64,000 nt of DNA from Megalonaias nervosa (lineage: Eukaryota; Mollusca; Bivalvia; Unionida; Unionidae), in NCBI GenBank assembly GCA_016617855.1, contig JAECUM010001144.1, positions 1-64,000 of the forward strand. Reading direction: 5' to 3'. Under the pieces are notes generated by a model. It did no database searches. It was not told where the DNA came from and saw only the letters and a list, made by a program, of their open reading frames with translations. A program made the translations under genes and the position numbers. Positions 55,301 through 59,765 of the stretch are shown here, piece by piece. Positions within the stretch are counted from its first letter, which is position 1; each line of letters starts with the position of its first letter.

Positions 55301-56006
55301 GGTGTTGTTTCCACATTAGGTACCAATATAACAATGGTACCACAAAGGGTGTTGTTTCCACATTAGGTACCAATATAACACTGGTACCACAAAGGGTGTT
55401 CTTTCCACATTAGGTACCAATATAAAACTGGTACCACAAAGGGTGTTCTTTCCACATTAGGTACCAATATAACACTGGTAACACAAAAGGTTATGTTTCC
55501 ACATCAGGTATCAATATAATACTGGTATCACAAATGGTTTGGTGCTTATGAATGCAATTTTTAAAAATTCTGACAGAAAATAGTTCAAGTTTAAATTCAT
55601 TCAGAAATGGGAGTGGGGGGAGATATGAAATACATAATTGGGATGACTAAACAGAAAGGTGATGTTTCTTTATCATAAATATCGAGTGCTTAAGAACCTG
55701 AATGCTGTCATGGTTACTCCTTAAATTCTAGACTGATATTTATCAAATGGACGATGAAAGTGAATGGGGAAAAAAAATGAAAATGAAAATAAAAATCAAT
55801 GAAATGTTGATGAGAAATATATATTAACCCTTGCCTGTGCAGGTTTCCCAACTTTGATCTACAGTTGTTATTTTGCTGCTCCTGGGAAATAGCATAAAAC
55901 TGTACATCAGACTGAGCCAGAGGACTCGGCCCCCGGGGTGCACGGTTCATCCAAGGAAATGTCTCTAGGGACCTAAATTTGGCTTTTGGATCCATCATCT
56001 CAACAG
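18753..56006 (-). CDS. SGSM1/2: SGSM1/SGSM2 orthologue, RUN-TBC Rab GAP (5'-partial, at least 12 exons)
   Basis: Small G protein signalling modulator. The family joins an N-terminal RUN domain and a Rab/Rap-binding region to a C-terminal TBC domain that stimulates GTP hydrolysis on Rab GTPases at endosomes, Golgi and related membranes. Coding exons in transcript order: 56006-55835, 54796-54732, 53540-53395, 50978-50910, 47160-46437, 42684-42605, (36897-36715 candidate), 34188-34064, 29826-29744, 27640-27531, 26723-26627, 24435-24268, 18841-18753. Each junction has AG acceptor and GT donor (one possible GC) and intron phases match throughout, giving about 642 codons without the candidate exon. 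Diagnostic blocks are [42 protein letters not shown] (arginine finger), GYVQGMCDL (glutamine finger), [24 protein letters not shown] and QTLIENK. The RUN domain is not in the window. A single orthologue of the vertebrate SGSM1/SGSM2 pair is the simplest reading; which one it resembles more was not decided. Confidence 0.95.
19310..19545 (-). mobile_element. SINE-B body, head missing
   Basis: Same body as the 61600 copy (GTGTGATTTAGATTTTTAAT, GGGACATCATGCTGCATCAT, CTAACACTAACCTCTTAATG), ending near ACCATTTTTATTAGTC. The tRNA-like head is absent. In both minus copies the DNA beyond the head side is also related (see 19546-21160). Confidence 0.82.
19546..21160. repeat. Diverged long repeat, copy 1 (approximate limits)
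   Basis: Shares ordered blocks with 62105-63170: ATTAACTCCCCTTG with ATTACCTCCCCTTG, ACATTAGGAGAAAAGG with ACATTAGGAGAATATG, and TTGTCTGACATTATCAAA in both, then AATGGCCTT. Both copies lie next to a minus-strand SINE-B. No open frame supports a protein. In the last SGSM intron. Confidence 0.65.
20285..20435 (-). mobile_element. SINE-A fragment, diverged
   Basis: Minus-strand tail and body (GTTGGGTTTAATGCCATTTT to the CTTTCTCACATAGCCACATT part), clearly diverged and lacking the full tRNA-like head. Confidence 0.75.
22208..22407. repeat. 200-bp inverted repeat (MITE-like hairpin)
   Basis: CATTCCACACAGCATC at the left pairs with GATGCTGTGTGGAATG at the right, perfectly over 16 bases. Pairing continues inward (CCCTATCTGTAA with TTACAGATAGGA; AAGTAGCTAAAA with TTTTAGCTACAT) for nearly 100 bp per arm. 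No coding content. In the last SGSM intron. Confidence 0.9.
22473..22506. repeat. (G)n(GA)n simple repeat
   Basis: A G run followed by GA dinucleotides with a few T interruptions. Confidence 0.9.
23780..24043 (+). mobile_element. tRNA-derived SINE-A, full length
   Basis: The head resembles a tRNA with A box GGCCGAGTGGGTTAAAGCG and B box GGTTCGAGTCT. A body follows through TGCTGAAAAATGGCATTAAACCC, ending in a (CAA)n-type tail. Pol III-type internal promoter elements are visible, but the tRNA part is not a plausible functional tRNA gene (no proper acceptor stem). It lies in the last SGSM intron. Confidence 0.88.
24268..24435 (-). CDS. SGSM1/2: SGSM exon: [17 protein letters not shown] segment of TBC
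   Basis: A 168-bp exon, phase 1 on both sides. It encodes [20 protein letters not shown], continues [20 protein letters not shown], and ends [13 protein letters not shown] with G|AG split to the next exon. Acceptor gattgcag, donor AATG|GTGAGC. Nearly every residue matches vertebrate SGSM1, making this the clearest family signature in the window. The plus-strand open frame here is a shadow. Confidence 0.96.
25741..25834. repeat. 47-bp tandem duplication
   Basis: TTGAAATATTGGCATCATAA through TAATTTATAAGATA occurs twice in direct succession without visible differences. Confidence 0.92.
25999..26062. repeat. DHP fragment (left arm)
   Basis: CTTGTAAGTCGAATCCAACT and the start of a palindrome to TGATCTGCTGTTGCATAAT. 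The rest is missing. Confidence 0.65.
26627..26723 (-). CDS. SGSM1/2: SGSM exon: ILDSELFE...[12 protein letters not shown] segment of TBC
   Basis: A 97-bp exon, phase 0 in and phase 1 out, encoding [20 protein letters not shown] and [12 protein letters not shown], with the next glutamate codon split G|AG. Acceptor ttttcag, donor GTAAGT. The [15 protein letters not shown] segment is a hallmark of the C-terminal half of the TBC fold. A run of three histidines replaces the MHQNGD of the vertebrate form. Confidence 0.95.
27150..27284. repeat. Short tandem repeat of ACTACTGAATATAGAG type
   Basis: About eight units of 15-17 bp, GACTACTGAATATAGA with small variations. Confidence 0.88.
27472..27566 (-). 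repeat. 53-bp offset duplication of an SGSM exon end and its splice donor
   Basis: About 41 bases spanning the end of the 27531-27640 exon and its donor occur twice, the CAG|GT junction lying at 27531 and again at 27478. The copies appear identical. The offset of 53 is not a multiple of three. The downstream copy carries the same donor context (CAG|GTAAAA). Confidence 0.9.
27531..27640 (-). CDS. SGSM1/2: SGSM exon: [15 protein letters not shown] segment of TBC
   Basis: A 110-bp exon, phase 1 in and phase 0 out, encoding [20 protein letters not shown] and [16 protein letters not shown]. Acceptor tttcag, donor CAG|GTAAAA. The last roughly 35 bases of the exon and its donor are repeated 53 bp further downstream in the transcript (see the entry at 27472-27566), so a second potential donor exists. 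Using it would add 53 nt and shift the frame. The protein otherwise matches vertebrate SGSM1 closely. Confidence 0.95.
27804..27868. repeat. 23-bp tandem repeat, 3 copies
   Basis: CAACAAATGAGTAGTCAAGT + ACT, perfect copies. Confidence 0.9.
28071..28110. repeat. (AG)n simple repeat and purine-rich tract
   Basis: About ten AG units followed by G/A-rich sequence. Confidence 0.92.
28730..29440. repeat. About 150-bp degenerate tandem repeat, 5 copies
   Basis: Units share GGCAGCCATACTGGAT, GGCACCATTTTCATTTAGGA, CCAACTAGGCATCATAAGAA and CCATCCATT. Related to the array at 51950-52830. Confidence 0.8.
29744..29826 (-). CDS. SGSM1/2: SGSM exon: TBC glutamine-finger motif GYVQG
   Basis: An 83-bp exon, phase 2 in and phase 1 out, encoding [20 protein letters not shown] and LLVVLDD. 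The YxQ motif (YVQ) supplies the glutamine finger that replaces the GTPase's own glutamine in TBC catalysis. Acceptor atcttccag, donor GAT G|GTAAGT. The plus-strand open frame over the same place is a shadow. Confidence 0.95.
30055..30236. repeat. DHP two-hairpin element
   Basis: CATTATAAGTCGAGTCCAAC, a shortened first palindrome, GGGACTAATCAGCAGAATAA, the second palindrome CTGACCCTGATCTGCC to AGATCATGGTC, and the end TTTGCAGTTGGACCTATACT. In an SGSM intron. Confidence 0.82.
31423..31463. repeat. (AT)n microsatellite
   Basis: About 20 AT units. Confidence 0.97.
31936..31979. repeat. (TA)n microsatellite
   Basis: About 22 TA units. Confidence 0.97.
32480..33010. repeat. About 140-bp degenerate tandem repeat, 3-4 copies
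   Basis: Units contain CAAGCTAGCCACAAAATTTG / GCAAGCCAACCACAAAATTT, a TTTTGCAGAA or GTGGAAACC segment, then ATTAATAGGTGCCTTTCTTA / ATCAACAGGTGTCTTTCCTG. Diverged copies, no coding. Confidence 0.75.
33590..33738. repeat. DHP element with one intact hairpin
   Basis: ATGGACCCAGATCCGC and GCAGATCTGGGTCCAT pair at 15 of 16 positions around the apex GGCACATTATGTGAC. The first hairpin is reduced to CAAACAATTCATTTGTTC. Ends with TCTTATAAGCATGTATATAC. Confidence 0.85.
34064..34188 (-). CDS. SGSM1/2: SGSM exon: TBC arginine-finger motif IDKDVQR
   Basis: A 125-bp exon, phase 0 in and phase 2 out. It encodes [20 protein letters not shown] and then [20 protein letters not shown]. The IxxDxxR motif, here IDKDVQR, carries the catalytic arginine finger of TBC GAPs. 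The vertebrate sequence has NYWYFTP; this one reads NYSYFTP (TCC instead of TGG). The donor is CAC|GTATGT. A pure AT microsatellite of about 58 bp lies only some 50 bases upstream of the acceptor in transcript direction. Confidence 0.95.
34240..34298. repeat. (AT)n microsatellite near an SGSM acceptor
   Basis: About 29 AT units, starting 52 bases from the 34188 exon edge on the intron side. Confidence 0.97.
34370..35130. repeat. About 125-bp degenerate tandem repeat, 6 copies
   Basis: Units share AATGGTTTTCCTAATTTTAG, GACAGCAAACCAGCATAGTT-like and GAAAGCCATTCATGCCAGGA segments. Confidence 0.75.
35184..35490. repeat. 62-bp minisatellite, 5 near-perfect copies
   Basis: GAATGTCTAAAAGTTTGAAT + GCCCCCAATGCCAAGAAGCA + GTTTAGTCAAAGTCATTAAA + AA, starting at 35184, 35246 and on. 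Very low divergence. Confidence 0.94.
36168..36420 (+). mobile_element. SINE-A, full length, 12-13 bp TSD
   Basis: Same family as the copy at 23780 (GGCCGAGTGGTCTAAAGCG, GGGTTTGAGTCT, body, (CAA)n tail). Target-site duplications CAGAATCATGCAG lie at 36155-36167 and 36420-36432; the first C on the right may belong to the tail. The perfect TSD suggests recent insertion. It is in the SGSM intron just downstream of the candidate cassette exon, in antisense orientation to the gene. Confidence 0.93.
36715..36897 (-). CDS. Candidate symmetrical cassette exon of SGSM (61 codons)
   Basis: Between a good acceptor (tctttcttcag) and a consensus donor (GCT|GTAAGT) lies a stop-free 183-bp stretch. It encodes [14 protein letters not shown]...[20 protein letters not shown] and ends ALEA. 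Both edges are phase 0, exactly as needed between the exons ending at 42605 and starting at 34188, so it can be included or skipped without a frameshift. I know of no equivalent in vertebrate SGSM1/2, where GVTYS is followed at once by PELLD. It could be a lineage-specific alternative exon, an exonised intron, or a chance open stretch with good splice sites. Sequence alone does not decide. Confidence 0.5.
37956..39318. mobile_element. hAT-like nonautonomous DNA transposon, 1.36 kb
   Basis: Terminal inverted repeats CATGGTTCCCATGCT (left) and AGCATGGGAACCCTG (right) match in 14 of 15 positions. CAGGGTTCCCATGCT is a common end of hAT superfamily elements. Next to the left end are several TTTCCAGG-type subterminal motifs. 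A 6-bp flanking duplication TATATA is visible (37950-37955 and 39319-39324); hAT usually gives 8 bp, but the flank is a tandem repeat that blurs this. No transposase frame was found inside. The element interrupts a 48-bp minisatellite within an SGSM intron. Confidence 0.72.
39319..39850. repeat. 48-bp minisatellite, about 8 good copies plus decayed ones
   Basis: Unit about ATACTCATGGAATACAAATA + GAAATACAACAATGCAGTGC + TATATGAT. The same unit occurs left of the hAT element (37905-37955) and near 36030-36115, so the array was larger before insertions. Confidence 0.92.
39711..40224. repeat. 257-bp tandem segmental duplication
   Basis: The sequence starting TATCATAATGCAGATCTATA at 39711 is repeated from 39968 with no visible difference up to CACAGATCAGTCAG near 40224. 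It includes decayed minisatellite units and the head of a SINE-A. Confidence 0.93.
40169..40352 (+). mobile_element. SINE-A copy, diverged
   Basis: Head GGGGCCTTGGGTAACCAAGT with TCTAAGG in the A-box region, then TTTAAGTCTTGGCTTG and a decayed body ending near TGCTGAATTTTAAATAAA. Its first 56 bases are also present at 39912-39967 because of the 257-bp duplication. Confidence 0.75.
40372..40572. repeat. DHP two-hairpin element
   Basis: TTATAAGTTGTCTAACTGCA, the first palindrome to CAGATCTGGATCTATGCAG, GGAGTAATCAGATGAATAAA, the second palindrome GACCATGATCCGCC to ATCAGAGTCTATG, and the end GCACTTGGACTTGACATGAG. About 190 bp from the twin-primed LINE. Confidence 0.83.
40771..41217 (-). pseudogene. 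Inverted 5' part of LINE reverse transcriptase
   Basis: The minus strand encodes [20 protein letters not shown], then [20 protein letters not shown] and the palm-start motif [12 protein letters not shown], ending at YFNGNIGD. These are RT fingers and palm motif A of an endonuclease/reverse-transcriptase type LINE. The open frame on this strand extends past 41217, but that extension is only antisense of the sense half. The N-terminal endonuclease is absent. It cannot encode a working enzyme, since the catalytic FADD lies on the other strand. Confidence 0.9.
41218..42127 (+). pseudogene. Sense 3' part of LINE reverse transcriptase (FADD to C-terminus)
   Basis: An open frame begins in element sequence at [20 protein letters not shown] and carries the catalytic [11 protein letters not shown] motif near 41333. 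It continues through [32 protein letters not shown] and [11 protein letters not shown] to [14 protein letters not shown], ending ...STRLWE with a stop at 42125-42127. No frameshift was seen, which suggests a young insertion. The annotated methionine at 41156 belongs to the inverted part. Clade not assigned; the (ATG)n tail recalls RTE-like elements. Confidence 0.9.
42605..42684 (-). CDS. SGSM1/2: SGSM exon: [13 protein letters not shown] linker
   Basis: An 80-bp exon, phase 1 in and phase 0 out, encoding [20 protein letters not shown] and NGGVYS. Acceptor ttattgcag, donor TCG|GTAGGT. It corresponds to the conserved end of the vertebrate insert (SPVSSSGVTYS), which is followed directly by the LLD..xNLHRI segment. 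Here that segment is in the exon at 34188, with a candidate extra exon between. Confidence 0.9.
43166..43345 (-). mobile_element. SINE-C, diverged
   Basis: Same layout as 11769-11942: AAGTGCCTTACCCAATCCTA body, GGATCTGAACCC for the B box, and TGCTAACCACTAAGCTACTG for the A-box side, all on the minus strand. Located in an SGSM intron. Confidence 0.7.
44288..44571. repeat. 69-bp satellite-like repeat, 4 perfect copies
   Basis: Unit TAATGGGATTAAGGCTATCA + TGTACACACAACAAGCTGTT + AATTGATTACTTTATTGTTA + CAATCTGGA, with no visible difference among copies. The unit length is a multiple of three, so one frame stays open for 93 codons. Confidence 0.96.
44780..44810. repeat. (AAT)n microsatellite
   Basis: About ten triplets, next to a decayed DHP copy. 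Confidence 0.93.
44835..45008. repeat. DHP two-hairpin element
   Basis: Left half decayed (TGGCAGATTAGGACCTATGT), then CTACTGATTACTACAAACAT, then a palindrome TAGACTTAGATCTGCC..GACAGGTTGGGGTC and TTTGCAGTTGGACCTGATTA. Confidence 0.78.
45485..45990. repeat. DHP element with triplicated left half
   Basis: Three tandem units (45485-45620, 45621-45753, 45754-45889), each containing an upstream TAGAAATACCAGTAAATACC segment plus the first DHP palindrome (AGACCCTGATCTGCCATCAC to AGATCATAGTCTATG). A single right half with palindrome GATCTAGATCTGC..GGCATATCTGGGTCTGTGC ends at CTGGACTTGACTTATCA. The units are nearly identical. Confidence 0.85.
46437..47160 (-). CDS. SGSM1/2: SGSM large exon: end of TBC motif A plus acidic disordered insert
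   Basis: A 724-bp exon, phase 0 in and phase 1 out. It begins [20 protein letters not shown] and continues [20 protein letters not shown], which matches the vertebrate segment closely. About 170 low-complexity residues follow, rich in Ser, Thr, Glu and Asp, including [20 protein letters not shown] and a run of about 20 acidic residues near 46480-46560. This is the known variable insert that splits the SGSM TBC domain. The 3' edge is uncertain: GT at 46435-46436 or at 46426-46427 both give the required phase 1. The antisense strand shows a serine-rich open frame that is only the shadow of the acidic run. Confidence 0.92.
47161..50909 (-). other. SGSM intron, 3.75 kb
   Basis: Contains the 18-bp array and a poly(G) run near 48301. 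The remaining open frames show no motifs. Confidence 0.8.
47325..47462. repeat. 18-bp tandem repeat, 7 copies
   Basis: ACTGACCAATTATCTAC with T/A variation, in the intron upstream (transcript sense) of the large SGSM exon. Confidence 0.92.
50910..50978 (-). CDS. SGSM1/2: SGSM exon: first TBC motif ([16 protein letters not shown])
   Basis: A 69-bp, 23-codon exon, phase 0 on both sides, encoding [20 protein letters not shown] and RKE. Acceptor ttttag, donor GTAAGTAG. This is the start of TBC motif A, matching LRLIYYGGIQPEIRKAVW in vertebrate SGSM1. Being symmetrical, it could be skipped without a frameshift, but that would remove the start of the catalytic fold, so it is expected to be constitutive. 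Confidence 0.94.
51950..52830. repeat. About 145-bp degenerate tandem repeat, 6 copies
   Basis: Same family as 28730-29440: CACCATTTTCATTTAGGATC, AACTAGGCATCATGAGAAGT, CTTTTGAGTGA and GACCATCCATT recur at 125-150 bp spacing. Confidence 0.8.
53395..53540 (-). CDS. SGSM1/2: SGSM exon: [11 protein letters not shown] block
   Basis: A 146-bp exon, phase 1 in and phase 0 out. It completes the FYGW tryptophan and encodes [20 protein letters not shown] followed by [19 protein letters not shown]. The acceptor is atttag at 53541-53542 and the donor GTAAGTACTG. The matching vertebrate segment reads CRHLSTVRTHLSALV and then DAGQGLTARIW, so order and spacing are kept. It forms the lead-in to the first TBC motif carried by the next exon. 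Confidence 0.93.
54732..54796 (-). CDS. SGSM1/2: SGSM exon: LCDTM...RAFYG block
   Basis: A 65-bp exon, phase 2 in and phase 1 out, encoding [21 protein letters not shown] and the first base of the next tryptophan codon (T|GG). Acceptor is ttaatag, donor GTAAGT. It matches the conserved [17 protein letters not shown] stretch of vertebrate SGSM1 just ahead of the TBC domain. Too short for simple ORF calling, but identity and phase make it secure. Confidence 0.9.
55075..55540. repeat. About 47-bp minisatellite, 10 copies
   Basis: Unit TTTCCACATTAGGTACCAAT + ATAACACTGGTACCACAAAG + GGTGTTG, in the SGSM intron between 54796 and 55835. Confidence 0.94.
55835..56006 (-). CDS. SGSM1/2: SGSM exon: linker before the TBC region
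   Basis: Open frame reading [20 protein letters not shown] then [19 protein letters not shown]. The acceptor is ttatcag at 56007-56008 and the exon enters in phase 1, so its first two bases CT finish a codon begun in an upstream exon not found here. Two donors are possible: GC at 55834-55833 (CACAG|GCAAGG) or GT at 55828-55827 (AAGG|GTTAAT), the latter making the exon end at 55829. Both leave phase 2, as the next exon needs. The segment corresponds to the weakly conserved linker between the Rab-binding region and the TBC domain of vertebrate SGSM1. This is the most 5' exon recognised. Confidence 0.75.
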
Positions 56007-56062
56007 CTGATAAAAATAACAAAATTTTTATTCTAAAATTTTGTATACCTTATATGCTTTCT

Positions 56063-56165
56063 TATAAGTCAAGTCCACCTGCAACCTGCACAGATCCAGA
56101 TATGCTGTCACAATGTCCCAGCAGATCTGTGACTATGCTGCTTGTTAGGAGTAATTGGTAGAACA
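56063..56165. repeat. DHP fragment (left half)
   Basis: CTTATAAGTCAAGTCCACCT, one palindrome (ACAGATCCAGATATGC ... CAGATCTGTGACTATG) and GGAGTAATTGGTAGAAC, then unrelated sequence. About 60 bp upstream (transcript sense) of the 56006 exon. Confidence 0.78.
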
Positions 56166-56773
56166 AAAATCTCGGACTGTTTTGACAGAAATTAATTTTA
56201 AATATTACAAATAGTATTACATTTATCATCCTTTAATCACATGTTTGATACCTGTCACATTTGGCAACATGGTGGCCAAATGGGATGTTGTGAAAGACAT
56301 TTGGGCCAAGTGCATTCAACTTTTGGAAAAAATTTGGATATAGAAAAAGTCATTTTGTAATTATTTACTAGTGTATGTGAATGTGTTAAGCACGTGTATT
56401 CTTTTATAAGACTGCAAAATAAACCTAAGAATTTTAGGAGAGCACTTCTTTTTTGTTTTGCAATTTTTTAAGTCCAATAAATATTTTCTCATTTGTTAAG
56501 TAAGCATATTTTATGAAAACTGGTTCTTTTCTGGATTTCTCTTGTAAATATCTTGCCTGGGTGTTGACATTCCACTCAGTTTTCCTGTCTATTATATGAA
56601 TAATGTACACAGTAAATTATAGGCTTCAGTGTCAACACTTCCTTTTATTCAACAAACTTTCTAATATCAGCACAATGTCTTTAGCAGGATGTCAGCTATA
56701 GCGTAAGCTTAATCATCCAACTTTAAATAGTTTTTAGATTAAAACTTACACAGCAATTAAGCAAATTCATCTA

Positions 56774-57030
56774 CTTGTTGTTGCTGTTGTTGTAGGGTTT
56801 AATGCCATTTTGCAGCACAAGATAGGCTATACATGGCAGCCAGTATAAATGGTGGAGGAAGAACCTCGGAAAACCCCAGAAAGAACCACTGACCTGCAAG
56901 AAGCTACTGGCAAGCTTTCTCACATACCCACATTGCCAAATCCGAGACTCGAACCCACACAGACAGAGGTGAGATGGCAGTGATTTGTAATGGTGAGCAC
57001 TTTAGACCACTCGGCCACTTGGGGACCCCC
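56774..57030 (-). mobile_element. SINE-A, full length, minus strand
   Basis: Reverse complement of the SINE-A consensus: (TTG)n tail at the left, GGGTTTAATGCCATTT, then the tRNA-like head ending GGCCACTTGGGGACCCC at the right. It lies about 100 bp from the LINE at 57147. Confidence 0.88.
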
Positions 57031-57146
57031 TACTATTAGGTAATGGGAGGAGGCTGCAATTTTCTTTTGAGCCAAGATACTTTATTTTCAAGATAATATT
57101 TATCTAAAATAATGTAATAGATATAATGTGCTGATATTGTGCTATA

Positions 57147-57886
57147 GAAGGCTTGGAAAGGCAAACACCATCATGGCCCGACTAACAAAGAGGGTGTGGG
57201 AAAACAGCGCGCTGACAGTGCACACCAAGACTCAAGTCTACCAAGCCTGCGTTCTGAGCACCCTCCTATATGGAAGTGAGACCTGGAGCACCTACATGAG
57301 GCAAGAGCGTCGACTCAACTCCTTCCATATACGGTGCCTACAACGCATCCTGAAAATCAGCTGGCAAGACCACGTCCCACACAGCGAGATCCTTCAGCGT
57401 GCAAGTATCCCAAGCATGTACTCCCTGCTGAGCAAACGCCGCCTTCGATGGCTGGGACGCGTCCGACGCATGGAGGATGGGAGGCTGCCAAAGGACATCG
57501 TATATGGTCAGCTGGCCACTGGCACCAGAAGGGTCGGCCGCCCCTCACTCCGCTTCAAGGATGTGTGCAAGAGGGACATGAAGGCATGCGGCATTTCACC
57601 AGACAGCTGGGAAGTGCAGGCCGAGGACCGAGGCACCTGGAGATTGATGGTCAGCAAGGGCATAGCAGTCGCTGATGGGAGGAGAGTCCAACAGGCCGCA
57701 GAGAAACGTGAGAGAAAGAAGAGCGCAGCAGCAACCCAAGCAACTCAGACTTCCCAGCACGTCTGCACCAACTGCAATAGGGACTGTCACTCGCGCATTG
57801 ACCTGCACAGCCACAATAGACGATGCCAAAACCCCAGAGACAGACAACACTCCAAGGGCGCTACTCACATGGTCTCCCGAGACTGA
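57147..57886 (+). pseudogene. LINE RT C-terminal fragment with Cys/His finger
   Basis: An intact frame reads RLGKANTIMARLTKRVWENS, SETWSTYMRQERRLNSFHIR and CLQRILKISWQDHVPHSEIL, then LLSKRRLRWLGRVRRMEDGR, typical of the region after the RT thumb in LINE ORF2. Near the C-terminus CTNCNRDCHSRIDLHSHNRR plus C forms a Cys2-His2-like finger. The open frame starts in flanking DNA at 57128, so its methionine is not the element's. It lacks the catalytic palm and endonuclease and is not a functional gene. Confidence 0.9.
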
Positions 57887-57899
57887 GCTGCCAATGATG
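57147..57899 (+). mobile_element. 5'-truncated LINE with 11-bp TSD
   Basis: Flanked by ATTGTGCTATA at 57136-57146 and 57900-57910, a perfect 11-bp target-site duplication. The insert starts abruptly within RT C-terminal sequence and ends shortly after the stop codon in a short ATGATG run, as expected of a target-primed, 5'-truncated insertion. GC content is clearly higher than in the surrounding DNA. It belongs to a different LINE family from the one at 40771. Confidence 0.92.
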
Positions 57900-58363
57900 A
57901 TTGTGCTATAAACCAGCACAAGATATCTTTGAACTATTGACAGATTGAATTGTTTTATTAAAAATGTGTCAGGCTCCTGCCTCAGACATTAACTGTTGTC
58001 CCCTAATGTAAGTGAGGTATGCCATGGTACATAAAAGGATATGTTCAGAAATACTGTAGTAAAAATGTTTTGTGGTATCCAGTTAAAATGATTACATTTC
58101 CTGCTGAAAGACATTCTAGTCAGAGATGTGAAAACAAAATTTACATGAAGAAATCAAAATCTTACAGGGATTCAAATATAATGAACAGTTATCAGTAATC
58201 TATTGAATAGATTCACATCTGACAAATACACATTAAAAAGACTGGAACCTTTCTGTTAAATCCTGACTTTTCTTTCATTAATCAACCTCATTTCCTATTT
58301 TCCTAAATCTAACTAAAAATAAGAGCTTCCTGTGCATTGTGCTACTGCAAGATTTGAGAACAG

Positions 58364-59765
58364 TCCTGTAGGACTCATGGTACCAATTCAGTTCCCATAG
58401 TAAACCTATGCAAACACAATGATATTAAAAATTCATTAACTTATAATTTCTGAGTGCTCATGATCAAACCTATATTTATCAGTATAGATGAAACCTGAAT
58501 GTCAGCTTCTGTGTAGAGAAAAAAATATGAGCTGTGTCATTTTCTGGACCTGCATGTTGTTATGAATATGTAATTAAATTGCTTTTGTGTTAGTTTTAAA
58601 TTCTTTTTTATTTTATTTTTGTTTCATTATATTTTACTGTAATTATAATTTTCATTGGATTTGAATCTCTTTTCGGAAAATTCATTTGACCTGATTAGAA
58701 CGTAATGGTTGCTTTATCATTATTTGTAGTTCACCTTGGTTGAGATTTTTGTAAACATTGAATGAAAATGATAGGCTATTACCAAGGTCATGTTCGGCCC
58801 ACGTGTTAGCCGAGTTGTAAACAGCCTTTCTTTTATAATTTATTTCTAGTGTGGGAATCTGATTTTTAGATAGGGCTATTCTTGCCTACGTGATAATTGG
58901 CATTTTTTTTACTGCGCTGTTCAAATTAGTGATCATGTAGCTCGTCACGTGAGCCACCATGTGATCTAAAACCGCGGGTTAAAACAGCCATTTCCTAGTA
59001 GATTTATTCAGTCATATTTTAAACCTTGAGGGCTCAAGAGGTTTTAATTGTTGTTGCCAGTTTGTTCTGAAGTTCATCTATTTTTGGGGATTGATTAATT
59101 CATATTCTCTGGAAAACAAAACAAGTGCTTTTCTTTACAAAAATTCTGGGACAAAGACGTTTAGTGGAAATTTATTCTGGAATTCTAAACGGAACATTAT
59201 AAATTGTGTTTCAACGGGGAACTGTTGCCATCAGTACAACGACCTCATCTGACGTCATCGCCTTCCATATTGGAACTTCACAGAGATTCGAACCTGGATT
59301 CAATTAGAACTGTTTAGTGATAGGACTTATATTTTTCAATTCTAGGATTAATTTTTGGATTATATTCACAAACCGTAAGTCCTATTTCATATTTTTATCT
59401 TGTTTTCATGGGAAATAAATTATTTTGTTAAATTTATAAAGCTTGTTGACTTCACTCTTTTCTTTTGTTACTTTTGTACAAGCCTACACTTAACAATGTG
59501 TTTGAACCAGAGATTCAGGTGCTAATTTTAGTAATGAGTGTTCCAAACTCAAGATTGTTAAAGGACTGAAATTCCATCAATAAAACAATGTCTATATTTT
59601 TTTTCACTTACAACTAGGATAAGCTCTCAAAAGATTCTTTTTCCTAAAACATAACTTACATTATTAACCAATCCTGGCCAGCCAAACCCATATATACTCT
59701 ATTTTATGTTCACCTGTTTCCAGGCTGGATCACATTTTTCCATACAATTAGTACCATGTGTTGAC
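58364..59765. repeat. Dispersed repeat copy 1 (interrupted by the LTR)
   Basis: 58364-58557 and 59496-59765 together match 61045-61515 in the same order (GGTACCAATTCAGTTCCCAT, GTGCTCATGATCAAACCTAT, GGTGCTAATTTTAGTAATGA, ACCAATCCTGGCCAGCCAAA). The LTR lies between them. Similarity is high, about nine in ten by eye. Confidence 0.88.
58558..59495 (+). mobile_element. Solo-LTR-like insertion, 938 bp, TGTTA...TAACA ends
   Basis: Ends are TGTTA and TAACA, a perfect 5-bp terminal inversion with the TG..CA of LTRs. It is flanked by the 4-bp duplication ATGT at 58554-58557 and 59496-59499. The paralogous segment at about 61045-61515 lacks it and runs through the equivalent junction (near 61230-61245) uninterrupted. 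An AATAAA lies near 59411 on the plus strand, followed by T-rich sequence, consistent with plus orientation. No primer-binding site, gag or pol sequence is present, so only one LTR remains. Confidence 0.7.
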
